In this document: positions 23,581-38,400 of the stretch, piece by piece | How positions within the stretch are numbered: position 1 is the stretch's first letter | How the letters are laid out: the number at the start of each line of letters is the position of its first letter | NCBI GenBank assembly: GCA_010279815.1 | Contig: QEOQ01000503.1 | Location: 533,994-597,993 of the forward strand | Direction of reading: 5' to 3' | Source: Brachionus plicatilis | Lineage: Eukaryota > Rotifera > Eurotatoria > Ploima > Brachionidae | DNA: 64,000 nt | The notes under the pieces: model-generated | The model's database searches: none | What the model was told of the DNA's origin: nothing | The model's input: only the letters and a program-made list of their open reading frames with translations | Position numbers and translations under genes: made by a program

Positions 23581-23802
23581 AAAAGATAAAAACAAACTCA
23601 AATAAAATAAAATAAAAAAAATAAAAATAAAGTAAATAGGATTAAAAAAAAACGAAATCAAAAAAAGATATATAGACATGTAAGAAATGGAACTTTTTTT
23701 AAACAATACTATGGACGATGGCTCTTGAAGAATAAAAAACAACTATAAAATAAAGAAAAATTTAATAGAATAAGAAAATAAAATGGGCCCATAATTTTTT
23801 TA

Positions 23803-23830
23803 TAGAGCTAGAGCTCCTTCAGAATAAATC
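23803..23830 (-). mobile_element. Solo LINE 3' tail
   Basis: Reverse complement reads CTGAAGGAGCTCTAGCTCTA, a further copy of the LINE tail hairpin. Confidence 0.55.
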
Positions 23831-24299
23831 ATACAAAAAAAAATAAATAAAATTAAAATAGAGTTAAAAAAAAGATAAAAAAAAACAACCTGTAATCATT
23901 TTTTACTTTTTATACCTTTATTTAATAATTTTAAGTGATGCTATAAGTTTAAATCTTAATTGAGATATATTTTTAATTAATTTAGAGGTAAGTGTTATTA
24001 ATTTAGACGTATTTTTATTATTTTAGATGAGTTTTTATTTATTTAGATGAGTTTTTATTAAATTAGATGTAAGTCTATTAAATTAGCGGTATTTTTATTA
24101 AAAATAGCGGTATGCAAAAATTATTCGCCAATAAAATGTAGCATAAATTTATTTATTTTTTAGTATAACATTTGCAACTATAGTATAAAAAATTGTGGTA
24201 TAGATATTTTTTTCCCGAAATTACTTAAAAAAAATTAAAAATTCCAAAAAAAAAAAGTTAGATTGGGATAAAGTTAAGGTATTTACCAATAATACTGAA

Positions 24300-24530
24300 C
24301 TTTTAACATTTCTCAGGAACGATTCACATCGAAACATGAACTGACGGTTCACAGGCTCCTAAATGTAACGAATGCCAACTAGAAATTATTTCTGAAAATG
24401 AAGCTAAAGGAAAAAGAGGTCGTGAACGTCCAAGAAAAAGGAAAGTTGAGGATGAGGCATTTGATTTAAATAAACCAGCAAAAAAAAGAAACAAGGTTGT
24501 CCATCAAAGGGAAGGACCGCTTTAGAATTT
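24300..24530 (+). pseudogene. Decayed fragment with Cys pair and basic GRERPRKRK stretch
   Basis: A short open stretch reads CNECQLEI, then GKRGRERPRKRKVEDEAFDL and KPAKKRNK, then stop. The Cys-x-x-Cys plus basic tail resembles the C-terminal end of a DNA transposase, and RGAPEKNK near 17220 may be related. No intact gene. Confidence 0.35.
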
Positions 24531-24639
24531 GGCTGATTTTTTTTATACTCTTATTTTTTATTCCTGAATGTATGAAAGTATTGTAAGAGTTAAATTTTAT
24601 TCTATTGTTCAAATTTAATTAGTAGTAGTAGTAGTTCTT

Positions 24640-25284
24640 ACTGTGACACCTAACATGTAGAGTGTCTGAGCCCATCACCACCGATTGGCCGTGTAGAGCT
24701 GTAGCAGCTGATTCCATTAAACTTATCAAAGGCCATTTTAAAATTAGCGGTTGACTTAGATTTCACCCCATTTTCTGGCAACTTATTCCAATGCGGAACT
24801 ACTCTGTTTGAGAAAAATACATGTCTGGCGCTTACTGCAGCTGCAAAATCGTTTCTAATTTGAGCTGGAAAACTTTCTCTCTAGACTCTGATGCTATTTC
24901 CTCTTAACGCCCTAACTGGACCCTTATTTTCTGATCTATTCACTAGATTCTTGACCAGGACTATCTTTTCTATTCCATTCACTAATTTGTACATTTCAAT
25001 CAAGTCCCCTCTTACTCTTCTTTGACTCAGCTTTGTCTGTCCTAATTTCGTCAACCTCATTTCATACGACATATTTCTTAGAGACAAAGTTATTTTTGTT
25101 GCCTTTTGCACCTTTTCTAACGCATTCACGTCCCTTTTCATACTTGGATTCCAAACCTGCACTGCGTAATCTAGGTGAGGTCTCACCATGGATATATACA
25201 ATCTTACCCACAGCCTTTCCCCTCTACTTGTAAACGTTCACTTTAGTATTCCAAGTACCCTACTCGCTTTCGCACAAGCACTTT
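24640..25284 (-). mobile_element. CR1/L2-like LINE, 3' end of reverse transcriptase ORF
   Basis: Minus-strand reading gives ACAKASRVLGILK, a stop, then VRPHLDYAVQVWNPSMKRD, LEKVQKATK, LRNMSYEMRLTKLG and RRVRGDLIEMYKL. After a frame break it continues RHVFFSNRVVPHWNKLPENG. This is the C-terminal region of LINE reverse transcriptases of the CR1/L2 group. It ends with an (ACT)n-type run, the usual short 3' microsatellite. Truncated and frame-broken; inactive. Confidence 0.85.
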
Positions 25285-25587
25285 TCGCTTAGCGGGTAAG
25301 GTAATTGACTTTTTATGCCATAATAATTTGTTTTAAATATTAAAATAAATAAAATTTTGTCTATACTACAAAGAATTTTTTTTATCCGTCAAAAGCTTTT
25401 TCCCATTTGAAAAAAAAATTGAACAGTCCGTTCTTGCTAATTAAGACAAAGTTGATGTCCTTAACAAGACATTGTTATCTGTAAATGCTAACATTCTTAA
25501 TCGGTTGCTATCCGACAGTTTTTTTTTTAAATTCAAAAAATAGTATGCCTAGGCATCGATAGTTTTTATTGATTAAACTAAAAAAGA

Positions 25588-26412
25588 ATGGACAGTACAC
25601 TGCAAACATCCTCGGTATCTTCATCAATATCAGAGCAAAAATACATAAACTTGCGCAAGCGTTTGGACCAACTTGGTTACAGACAAACTCTGGGCATCGA
25701 ATCGTTGCCATTAATTGAAAAGTTGTTCAATGATTTGGTCCACACCACTGAGAGTTTAAAAAAAGCAAAGCTCGAAAAATCCAAAAATGCCGATTCGATG
25801 AACTCGAGCCTGAGAAACAGCTCAATGTCATCTATTTCCAATGTGGACATGGTCACGCCCAGCATCCAGGCCTACAAAGCAGACAATGGCAAGCTGATCA
25901 AAGAGAACAACGAGCTTCATTTGCAGCTGATCAAAATAAAAGACGAGCTCGACTTTGAGATCAAAGAGCTCAAGACAAAATTGTCCAAAAGTGAACACGA
26001 AAACTCTGATCTCAGATTTTTGAACACTCAGTATTTGCACAAGCTCAGATCGATTGAAAAGGAATCGAAAGACAAGAGCAAAAAAATTCTCGATCTACAG
26101 GAGAAAAATTTCCAAGCTGTTATTCAAACCAGCTCGGGTTCTGTCAGCAAGCAAGGTTTGTGTTTCCGGCGTCAACGCCTAGATATTGATTGTATGCTGC
26201 CTCCGCCAACCAAGACTTGTTCGACCACATCACTCGCCTCAAATGGTTCGTCTGGCTCCAGTGGAATTGGACAATCGTGTGCTAGTGATCCATATGTTAT
26301 TGACATGATCAAGCTCGCTGATGAGCGCATTTCCCAACTCCAAACAGAATTGGACAACTACAAGCAATCGAGTGAAATTTTGGAAAATAAAGTCTCTAAT
26401 TATAAAACTCAG
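25588..26412 (+). CDS. CEP135: CEP135 exon 1 (microtubule-binding N-terminus)
   Basis: 275 codons, ATG at 25588, donor CAG/GTTAGT. It encodes the conserved N-terminal parallel coiled coil that binds microtubules in human CEP135, then a Gly/Ser linker (NGSSGSSGIG) and DPYVIDMIKLADERI. Confidence 0.93.
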
Positions 26413-29400
26413 GTTAGTTACTTTTAATTCTTTTTTTATCAAAATATTCGTATATCTGCTCGATTGTATTCAAAAGCTGATTTTTTTTGGTCAGGTGTCA
26501 TACAAAAAATGGGTGTACAAAAAGTCTGGTCTTGTTTTTTTTAGCAGTCAAAAAATTTAAAATAAAATTAAAAGAGAAATTTTGTACAATTTTAACAAAA
26601 AAAAATTTTTTTGTTTTAGATAATTTTTAATTGACAAAAAAATTTAGTCTTAAAAAAAAATCCAGGATTTTACAACCAAGAAATTTCTTTTTTCAAAACT
26701 TGTGTGTAAAAATCTGTATATTGGCTGTAAAATCAATTTTTTCATTTCAATTGAATTTCAAGGAATGAAAAACCGATTAAAACTTCATTTATTTAATTTT
26801 TTATAAAACTATTTTTTCAACTTTAAAAATAAAAAAAATAATTATAAAAAATTATCATTTTAAAAAAGTAGGATTTGTGAAGTTCATTTTAATTTGATAG
26901 TCTCAATTCAGAAAAATTTTAATAACTTTTTTACTTTAAAGAATAATTTAGTTCTGTTAAATGTTAAATGTTTAAGCAACTTTGCTTAATCCGAAAATAT
27001 ATGTCTGCAAAAACTCTGCAATGGACTTGGACAGTTGTATAGAATACTTTTTAATGGCGATAAATTTAAACAAGAAATCTAGCCGCAAAAAATAAATTTA
27101 ATAAATTTTTATTAATTTTTCTACGAGTCCAATTATTGATTTTCTATGACAGTTTTTTTTTAAATTTATTTTAGATCTTATCTTTTTGTTGGTCGAGTTA
27201 GCTAATTTTAGGCAACAAGGCTTAGTAAATATATTGCCCAAGATTTGTTCCTGCAAAAACTCAGTAGTTCGAGTTCAAGACTCACAAAAAAGCTTTCAAA
27301 TTTAAAATTTTTGTTTTGTTATTTTGTTCAAAAAATACAATCAAATAAAAAATAATCAAAACTGGCCAATTTTGGCATATTATTGAAAATATAATCGGAT
27401 TAGAAAATTTCCCAAATATCGATAATGAGTATAATTTGACATATCGTATTGACGAGAATTATTGCAATTAGATTTTCTAAAAATGAAGAACTTAAATTAA
27501 CTATTTAGATATTTAAAGGAATAAAAATTCAAACGATTATTGTTCGGAAAAAGTTTTTTTCAATTTTTTTTTAATATTTAATTAAATACTCAAATATTTG
27601 ATAAAAAAAACAATATTATCTTTATTAATTAATTAATTTATTCCGTAAGTAAGAATTCCGTATTTCTATTTTTAAAACATTTTTAAGACTTAAAAAAAAT
27701 TTAATTATTTATCTTTATTTTTAAACATATTCTTGGGTTACTTTATTGCAGCGGCATCTAACAAATTTTAATCAAATTATTAAATTAAAATTAACATGAA
27801 GCAATTTTTATTTGATTGTTTTTTATTACAATTTAATTTTTTTTAATTTTTGCTTAGCTCAATTTTGAAATTACTCTTTTACTTTTCCAAATTCAAAAAG
27901 AGAATATAGAAATAAATTTTTTTTTTAAATTTAACTCATTTAATATTTCTTTAACATAATAAGTCACAAAGCTTTCAAAAAAATAAAAATTTTAACTTGA
28001 ATTAATTTTTTTAATTTTTTGTTGCCTTGATTTTATTTTATTCCATATTTTAATATATTTATTAAAACTGATTTATATTAAAAATATAACAATTTGATAT
28101 CTTCCATATATTTGCACTTGTTCATTTAAAGTATGATATTTGAAATAGTTTTTCAGAAATTTTTTTAAACTTCCAAAAAATATCAAATTTTGTTTTTTTG
28201 TTACTTTAAATTTATTTTCTTGTTTCTATTTTAACTTTTATCTATTTATTTTCTCTATTTTTAAACATTCTCTATTTTATGTCTTTTTATTTTCTTTACG
28301 CATTTTGTTCTTCGACTCTTCCTTTCCTTGACTCTTCATCAACTATTCCAGTGGGGAAAGGAAGAGTTGAGAAAGAGTCGAGGAAGAGTAACAATTTTTT
28401 GATTTAAGAATTTTTTTTAATTACATCAATTAATTGATAAATTCTAAATTTTATCCCAGTAAATTTAATCCAACAATTTAAAAAAGCAAGTCAATTCTTA
28501 ATATTTATCATTTCTTTTTTTTTTGGATCCCAAATAATCTTGTACTCATTTGTAAAAAAAAATAAGACTTTTTAAGCCAAATTTTTTGATTTTCAAGTCA
28601 GATCAGTTTTAAAAATGAATTAATTGTGCACTTAACAATTAGGAAAATATTTACTTTTAAATTTTAAAAAATGAAATTCTTTCAAACCAATAGATAAAAT
28701 CTTTTATTAAAAAAATTCATTTGTTTACTATTTGATCTTAAAGTAGGTGACTAAGAATCAACTTTAGTCAGAAAAATAAAAGTTTTATGCTAAGCAAATA
28801 AAGCATTTTTAACGAGTTTCATTCAGACTTTAATTAAATGTTTCATATCAGAAACCATTTCAATTTTTGTTGTCTAAATAATTTTTTTTTCAAATTTTCT
28901 ACACATAAAAATAATAAACCTCAATCAATTGAACCACTTTGAACAAATTTTATTCTTTTGTCAAGGCTTAAAAGCGGAAAACTCTTCACAAATCGCCAAT
29001 TAGCCACACTCAAGCTTCTATAGAAACAAATTTTATTTTAAAAAAATTTTATTAAAGTTAGTAATTGACCGTATTAAGCAACAACTAGCAATTTAAAAAC
29101 ACAAAACGTAACCAATACTTATTAGGCTTTGAATTGCTGGCTTCATTGTATTCCATACTTTTTTTTACCATTCATTTTCTCTTATAAATATAGTAAGCTA
29201 AATTGTTCATTTATAAACAAGCAAAAATTAATGCTCCCGGGGCCAATTGCCGCTCTACAGTCCCTAGCCCACAGTTAACCCAGTTAGATTGTTTAGACCG
29301 CTGCGTTCGCGCTCAAATCAGTCAACAATCAAAAATTAAATATTTTCTAATTTATATTTTATATCTACAAATTTTGAATTTAATTAACTAAAATATATTT

Positions 29401-32400
29401 TTATTTTTTCTGGTTGCTAAGCGAATAAGAACGACCAATCGATTCACAGGCCTAAGAACTAAAAAATTTTATTTTCACTATTAAATCCTTAAATACATAA
29501 TTTTTGAAAAAAAAAAAGTAGAAAATTAGCTTGTTCGATGTCGAATTCGTTTAAAAATTATTCGCTTAGAGCACGCCGCTCACTGACACCTTTGGACACC
29601 AGTAATCCAAATTTTAACAAGTCAGTGAGTCCGGTAAGGCCCAGTGCTGTCAAAGCGAGAACAGCCAGTGCTAAGCCAGCTGCGACCAAAAAGACACCAG
29701 CTGCAAAAAAATCCTCGGGCAGTCGATCTGTAGGTCGCCTGTCTTATTTTGAAAATTTAAAAAAAATTTTTTTTTTTAAGATTGAGAATCGTGACAGAGA
29801 AATTGAACGTCTCAATCGTTTATTAGATGGAGGACGTTCGTTTGAAGCCGTTTCCATGGAGGCCAACATGAAAAATAGTGAAAGGCTTTTGGCTCATCAA
29901 AACATGCAGGTAAGTTTTATTTTCCAAATTGCTCCCCAAAGTCAATTTAGCTAATTGGACTTTTTATAAGATTGAATTCTTACAGGAAAAAAATCACGAA
30001 TTAGAGCGACAATTGCAAGAGCTTCTCAGAAACGACACGAAAAGAAGCGATCGGGATTTTAGCCAGTGCCAGGTAATGCCTACTTACTTTTTTAATCTTT
30101 TACAAAATAAATCTCTGTTTCCATAGAAACTAATTGTAAAAGTGATATTATTAAGCCTATTTATTACTAGATCAATAAAGTGTTCTAAAGTCTTACAATA
30201 ATCTAAATCATGAAACTATATTTTTATACTAATTAATATCAGGCTTGGTCTTTAAGCCAAAATAATGCTTTTACTTATGACTCATGAAAAACAAGCTTGA
30301 CATTAATAAAGAAAGAATGTTAAAATTTTTAAAAAAAATTGTTTTTTAAATAGATTATTTTATTTGCTTAAAAAAAATAATCAAAAAATGAATATAAAGC
30401 TTTTTCTAAGATTTATTTTTTGAATATAATCAGAAAACAAAAAAAATAAAAGCTTGATTAAAAAAGAAAAAGCCTTTTTCGTTTTACTTTATCTTTTTGA
30501 CGACATCACGCTTTCATTGTTTCTGAGTCTTGAAATACCATTAAATTTAATTTCATCGATTTGTTATCATGAAACAATCATGACCAAAATGATATTTGTT
30601 CAGTTTATCAGAGTAAATATTTAATAATGTAAATCTAGAAATTAAATTAAATTAATTTTTTTAAAAATTGATTTAAATTAAAGCCTTTATCTAAATCAAA
30701 GCTATTCATAACTGAAATAAAGAATTAAAAAAAATACAATTAATAATCTTTTCTCGCTTCTCTTTAGATTTTTGACAATTCTTTTCCTCAAAGGCAGTTT
30801 TTTTTACTGTTTTTGCATAAATAGACAATGAAATTTCATCATTTATTTAAATGATCATTTTTAGTACTTTTTCATATTTCTAATTTTAAGAACTTGTTTC
30901 TTTTTGTGCTTTTTTTTTACTAAATTGTATTTTTTAATTTTAGACACTCTTAGTTAGAAAAAAAAGAAGAAGATGAGGCCTTAATAGATTTTAATAGGTA
31001 ATTGAATAATTATTAGGTACAAGTCTTGTTGAAAGTTTCATTTAGCTCTTTTAAAATCATTGTCGTGCGCTTTTCACTTTAAAAATAAATAATACATGAA
31101 GTACTATAAAATGAAAAGGTGACCAAAATTTAACGTAAAGTGCGTAAAACTCTAAAAGGAGCAGGTTCTAAATTAATGAAAAAGTACAAAAGGGGATCCA
31201 AGAAACCAAAATTATTATTTAATTAAAGATTAATGAACTAAAACATTATTTTTGGTTTTTTAGCGATTTAAAATTAAATTACTAAAACTTTTTAATTTTT
31301 CAGAATAATGCTGATTAATTTTTAAATTTTGCTTAATTTTGCAAAACTTTGAATAAAATTTAAATCTTTTTGAAAAAAAATCCATAAAATTCTAACTTAA
31401 AATTATCATTTTTATTTTATTAATTGAAATCGGTTCGAATAGCTTGTATTGAATCAAATGATGAATATTTTTAAACAAGTTAAGAATAAGTCAAATATGT
31501 GAAAATTTGTGAAAAAATTTACTTTTTCAAATTTTAAACTCTTTTCAATTAGCTTTTAAATTTATTAGATAAATACTTGATTTTATAATCAATAAGAAAA
31601 AAATGAACATTTAGGAATATTGGTATTATAATGAGAAACACGAATTAAAATCTGCACAGTCTCTGTTTATTTAATGCAATAATGAATATTGCATTGAACT
31701 AACTATCAGAGAATTAAACTTGAATTCTGACCTTTGAAGGAATTTTGTTTATTTAAAAAATTATAATTTGTGAAATTGAAGATTTTAATTTTATTTTTAG
31801 TATGAGATCGAAAAGTCACGGGAAGAATTAAATAATTTGGACAATGCTGTTCATCAATTAGAAAATGTAAGTAAAATAATTTTATCATATAACACAAATT
31901 AAATATAATTTAAATAAGCAATTTTTAAAATATGCTAAAAAAAATTTTTGTTTATTTTTTTTCACTTAAAAGAATAAGTATTCAACTACTTCTAAGTTTC
32001 TATTTTTATAATTTAATTTATTCCGTTAAATTTAGAAAATTTTTCGCTAAAACAATAAATAATTTCTAAATTTTCAAGTGATATTAAACTTTTTGATATA
32101 ACCAATTAGAAATTATAAAAATGCACCTATTCAAAATAAAACTTAGTTACAACTTACAATAAAAATTAAATAGTAACTTAGAATTTAGTTTTTAGGGATT
32201 TTATTGATTCAAATTGTCATACTTTACAAGTATCGATCCAGTATTGATTATTCTAAAAAAGAAAGCGCTATTGATTTGACACTATTTTATTAGGGTATTT
32301 TATTTTTAAAGATTAGTAAAAATAGCTGATGCAAAAAAAAAGAATTTAGAAAATTTTCAGAGCTTTCTTACCCAGGTATCGTTCTCATTATTATCTCATA

Positions 32401-35400
32401 ATAGTTCTAACTGAGATACAATGTCGATTTCATGTAGAAAAATTTGAGATTCAGCTGAGACGTTATTAGAAAATATGTATGAAGATTCGCGTGAGAATCT
32501 CAAGAGCTTCTCGTCTTTTTTCTCGTTGCTTTTCTCATTTTGTCTAATTCGGATCTCTAAAAGAATAAAAACTTCAAATATTGAATAATCATTAGGTTTG
32601 GAAAGGATAAGGTCTTACTTAATTTGATATGTAATGATAAATTTTTATTGAAAATTTTTGTTAAAAATCTTATGGATGAACAAAAAGATAATTTTTTAAT
32701 TTGTTAAATTATTTTAAAAATAATAGATTAGCTTATATTAAATTTTTTAATTTTATCTAAAATAATACGATTTTAATAAAAATTATTTTGATTCAAATAA
32801 TCAAGCATTTCAGTTCTAGAGCTTACATTTAATGCTTTAAATATAAATTTTTTATCAGAATTTTATATTTTATTATTTTTATATTTTATTTTAAATCAAT
32901 TTTTTTTATTCAAATAATATTTTTTTCATAAGCACTTTGAAACAATTAAATAATTTAAAATAAAAAGTAAAATACAAAATAGCGATTTAGTTGTTTTTAA
33001 ATATTTTAGAATTAAATTAAATTCTTGAGTTTATTAGAAAAAGATAAAAAAAAGTAAAATGGGTCTAATCATCTCTCCGGGTTTACGCATTAATTTTCGA
33101 AATTATTTATTATTAATTTTTCATTCCAAAAAGCTCTAGGAAATTTCAAAACCAAACTGCAGAAAATTTAAAAATAGGATCCAAAAAATCCTGGAGGTAT
33201 TAGGACTGGTCATATCATCGAAAATCTGTTCGCCAAATTTACCTGAATTTTCCATCCAGTAAAAAATAAAATCGACGGATTTTGATAATAAGTTAAAAAT
33301 TTTAAAAAATTTAAATTGAAAATAAATCGCCAATTGTTCTCATCATTTTTTAACTCTTAGATTATTTTCGCTTAGTTTTAGGTTTTTTCTATTTTTTGAC
33401 ATCTTAGACAATTATTTGAATTGTAATTTCAAAGTTTTATTTTCCTAAATTTTAGTTCCTCAATTGAAAATAAAACTAATTTGGTTAATATTTTTTATGT
33501 CTTCTTCAGTTACTCATAGCTTGCATAGAGGTAGCAATAAAATAATTATTTAAGGATCAAATGATTCCGTTTTTTCTCCTCTACACATAGATGTATTGAT
33601 TGGAAATTTATTAAATAAAATACTATTAATAAAATCAATTTATTACAAAAAATAATTTGAAATTAAACAAATACTTCGAAAAAAATTTGAATTTTGATTT
33701 TTTTGAATGCATAAGTAGCTATCGATCTCATGTAAGCATTGTTCCTCTTTTGATGTGGGCACTTAGATTTTTTTGAATAGTAAAATGAAGGTTTTAAATT
33801 AAAAAAGCCTCCATTAATCCCGAGTCAAAGACCGAAAGATCTAAATTGTCTCATCTTAAAAGATTCAATTAAAATAAAAAGCCTAAAAATTTATGATTCT
33901 GGGTAACAATCAAGGCTTAAAATATTAAAAAAAGTAAAAGAAAATTTTTCATTAAAATAAAATATATTCTAATTTGAATTTTTAGTTTTTTTTTATAAAC
34001 TAAATCAAATATTAGTTCCAGGGAATTTTATTAGATCATTAGGAATTTATTAGAAGTAAAAACTAAATTCAAAGTATCAAACGTTCTTTGGCGAACAGGG
34101 TTTCTTTATCCAGCCCCGAGATTTTTGGTGTCAAAATGACATTAATCACCTTAAATAACCAAAGTAAATAAATTTGCTATATTTTTTTCAGAGTAATTAC
34201 ACTCTGGTCGCTTTAATCCAGCCTTCCTCTATCTTAAAATAAGTTCAGTTTATTTTTACACTCAAAAATTATGAAAAAAAATAGAATTGTAATTTTCAAT
34301 TTTTGTCAAACAAATGGGAAATGTTTTTCTTTCATTTTTTTCAACTTTATTAACAATAGTTGTAATAAAACTAATTAAATTAATCATTATTTTTTGAAGA
34401 AAAATTGAGTTAGAAATGGAACCAAAAAAAAGCTTAAAAATCAAATTAAAATGAATTTTATTCTAAATAAAAATTAGTTTTTTATGTTTTTTCGTGTCCA
34501 AATTTTGTCTTATTTTTATAAATTTATTTGCCAATTAAAAATATTAAATTTTTGAATTTTCGGACCGAAATTTTTTTCCTCCCGAAAAGTTCGGATAATG
34601 CGAGTCCACTGCATTTTGCTCAATATTTTCATACTCTAATAATTAATAGAAGAAAAAAATCAAAATAAAAAAATACCACTTTAAAATAATATAATTTATT
34701 AAATTAAGGAAAAGAGATCAATGAGCAACGAAATGTACGCACTTAAGAGCGAAATTAGCGAAAAAAACCAGGAGATAAAAAATCTGCACGAGCTGATCGA
34801 AAAAATCCAAGAGGACAAGTCAAAGTTGACCAAGAAAATATCCAAGCTGCTTGAGAACGAACGCGACATGGTCAAAGAGCTAGACTGTCTTAAGCTGACC
34901 ACTCGTCGCTCGAGCTCCAACCTCCAAAAGTCCAACTCCACAAAATCCCTCAACTCCAAGCTGGACTCGCACATCAAAAACATCGAAGGCGAGCGCGACT
35001 TCTACAAGCAAGAAGTGGCCACCCTGCAAAAACTGCTCAAGCAAAACGAAGCACCACCGGGCCGCTCGCGCTCCAACTCACCATCCAAACGCGCCTCCCA
35101 GCCAAACGCCACCAAATGCTCAGTTTGCTCGCTCAGCCCCACCAGACAACAACCATCGGCCGAAGTGAAGCAACTGAAGCGCGAGCGAGACGAACTGCAG
35201 CAGCTGCTCGACAAGTTCGAGCGCCACATGTCCGAAATCCAGTCGAACATTAAGGTGCTGACCAGCGAAAGGGACAGATACAGTCAAATGTATGAGGAGA
35301 GCAAGGCCGAGCTGGCCAGGGCCCGCAAGGACATGCTCAGTCTGAACACCGAAAAGGGCGTCCAGCAGACCAACATGTCTCTGGCGGCGCAGTCCATGCT

Positions 35401-38400
35401 GAAGCGAGCAGAGTCCGAGCGGGACTCGGCCCTGTTCGACCTGAGGAACGCATTGGCCGAGCGCGACGCTCTCAAAGAAAGACACGCCATTGCCAACGAC
35501 CAGTTCTCCAATGACAAAGTCTACTTTGAACACCAAATGAGCGATTTGCATGAGCGCCTGCGCAAATCCGACTTGGACAAAAAGGACCTGTGCAAGCAAA
35601 TTGACCTGCTGCAAAATCAGCTCGAACAACTAGAGAACAAGATACAGACTCAAAATTATCACATGACTCAGACAGAGCAGGATTTGTACGAGCAGAAGTC
35701 GGCCTCGAGTCAAATGAGGTATTTGGCCGAGGAGTCCGAGCGAGCGCTCGAGGAACAGAGGCGACAATTGGCCATCAAGACCGATGAGCTCAGTCAATAT
35801 GAACAGATTAAGTTTAGGCTTGAGCAGAAAATTGTCGACTTGCAAGAGCTGAACAGGACCTTGAAGGACGAGATAAATTCTCTCAGAATGAATATTGGTT
35901 CATTGGACAAGGACAAGGACAAGCTGTTGGCCAGCATTGACGAAAAAACTGTTGAAAACGTCACTTTTAAGCAGGAACTAGCGTCCAAGCATAAACGCAT
36001 TGACGAGTTGAACTCACAGTTGACTCAGTTGGATGCTGCGCTGGACCGTGCCAATGATGAACTCAAATCGAACAAAAAAGAAATAAACTCTCTCAGAATT
36101 CAGGTAAATGGTTTTGAATACTTTTAATTTTAATTAATTATTTTTCGTCAATATTATAAAAATATTTTTTGACTCATGTCAAATTTTTGGTCAAATGTTC
36201 ACTTAAACTGTGATCAGTCAAATCATGCCGGGCTGGTGAACATTGACTTTTATTGTCTAATTTTTGATGATCACATAATTTTTGATCAAAATTTTATTTT
36301 AAGGAAAATTTGGTGAACAAAAAAATTCTTTGTGATCAATTATTTATTTATTTGTTTTATCTAAAAAATAAAAATAAAAATAAAATAAAAATGTAAAGAA
36401 AAAATAAGATAAAAAAAATTAAAATATAATATTAAAGACAATTAAAATAGACATATTGTAAGTAATGACAGGTGCAAAATGTTTAAGTATTGATCAGTTG
36501 AGGAAATACCTGGCCAATTTTTGTAATCAATTTTATTCTCTTTTTTGTAACTAAATTTTAAATTTTAACAAATAAACTCGAACATTTTTTTATCATTTTT
36601 TCGATAGCAATAGGGTTTAAACGAAGGCGAAAGACATTCGCACAAACCCAGGGGTAATCCAAAATTATATTCTTAATAAAATAAAAAGTTCAGGAAAGAA
36701 AGAAGAAATATTAAGATACATATCTTGATTCAAAACCCGCTTTATATTCATCAACCAGCTTGACAACCAATGGAAAAGAATGACGTTAGTTATCACTAAA
36801 TATCTCTTTGAAATTTGAAAAAAAAAACATTTTAATAATATATCTAATGATATTTAGCTATATGCAATTTAACATCTAAGTAATTTTTCATTACTTGATT
36901 ACATATTGGACATGGAACAGCTGAACTAGAGTGATCGCCTTTTTTTTGATCGAGCAGCTTTTTTTTGACAAGATTTCTAAATTACAAATTACAAATTTTT
37001 TTTACTAAATCTATTAGTACCAAAAATAAGTTTTAAGATCTGCATTTAAAATCTTTTAGATTAAATGTAAATGGTCATTTAAGTGTTAAAGCAGGAGTTC
37101 CCTGTTAAAAGGAGCAGGAGTACCTAAAAGAAGTTGAAGTACGTGAAATTTTAGAACAAAAATTACAGTACAAAGAGTAAAAACTTTATAATTTTTTTTC
37201 TAATTGTGCAAAAATGGTTCTGCAAAAAGTACAATATTGTACAAATTTGTAAAAAAGATTTCCAAGCTCTGCAAAAACTCTTCAATTTTCTTTATAATGC
37301 ACACCATCAAAAAATACTTGATTAAACTATGCAATAAATTGCAGAGTTTTTGCAGAGCTTGGAAATCTTTTTTACAAATTTGTACAATATTGTACTTTTT
37401 GCAGAACCATTTTTGCACAATTAGAAAAAAAATTATTAAGTTTTTACTTTTTGTACTGTAATTTTTGTACTAAAATTTCACATTGCCTAAATTATTTTTT
37501 AGTGAAAAAAAAGACATATTAGAAATAAACATGAAAAGAGAGAAAAAAACATATAGAAAAGAGATAAAACATAAGTTATATAAAAAATAACTTAAATAGT
37601 TAAAATGAGACCAAATTCAGGCTAAATCTAATTTAAGAATGGTTTAAAGAAATATCTAAAACTCTCCAATTTGAAAAATTTATTAGTTTTTCAATTTTTG
37701 AACTAACAATGATAAAAAATGTGTTAAATTACTTGTAAATTTACGTGAAAAAGTTAATTCGTCTATTTTCGCAAAGGAGTTAAATATTTGCTTTTTATCT
37801 TTAATATTAAATTGATTATACGTTTTTTTTTTACTAAATTATTTTATTAAACTAAAAATATTAAAAAAATTGGATTTTGAATTTATGTTTTTTATCTTTT
37901 TAAAAAATTAGTTTTTTTTTCTTTTCATATGTTTCAACTGTCCCAGAAGAAATTATGCCCTTTATTTTTATTCTAATTCTTGTCTAATCATGAAAAGATG
38001 TTTATTCCTCAGAAGAATTTCAAAAAAATAAATATTTAACAATACTTTTAGGTTGACAGAGGCAACGAAGAGGCTTCAGATCTTGGGCGCCGATTTGAGT
38101 CAGCTTGTAGAGAGAACAAACGTCTCCAAGATGATCTGATAACAGTGACTAGAGAAAATCAGGTTTTGCACTGTGAACTTGAGAAATCAAATGCTGACAA
38201 AGAATGCTTGAGAGATCAACTACAAGAGTACATAAATGAAGTGGCCAAATTTGAAGATTTGCTTAAGCAGAAGGAAAGCGACAGATCGAGCCTGTTGGAA
38301 CAGTACCGAGAGATCACCAATGAGATGAATGCCATGAAGGCAGCACTAAGCTCCTTTGAAAACGAGACCAACAACCTGAAAATGGAAATTCAGATAAAAC

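Noticed and set aside
29203..29391. 62-codon frame in CEP135 intron 1
   Set aside because: No coding bias beyond the GC-rich island and no splice link to exon 2.
35120..35629. 169-codon minus-strand open frame
   Set aside because: Antisense to the CEP135 coiled-coil exon; Leu/Val/Gln bias is the complement of heptad coding.
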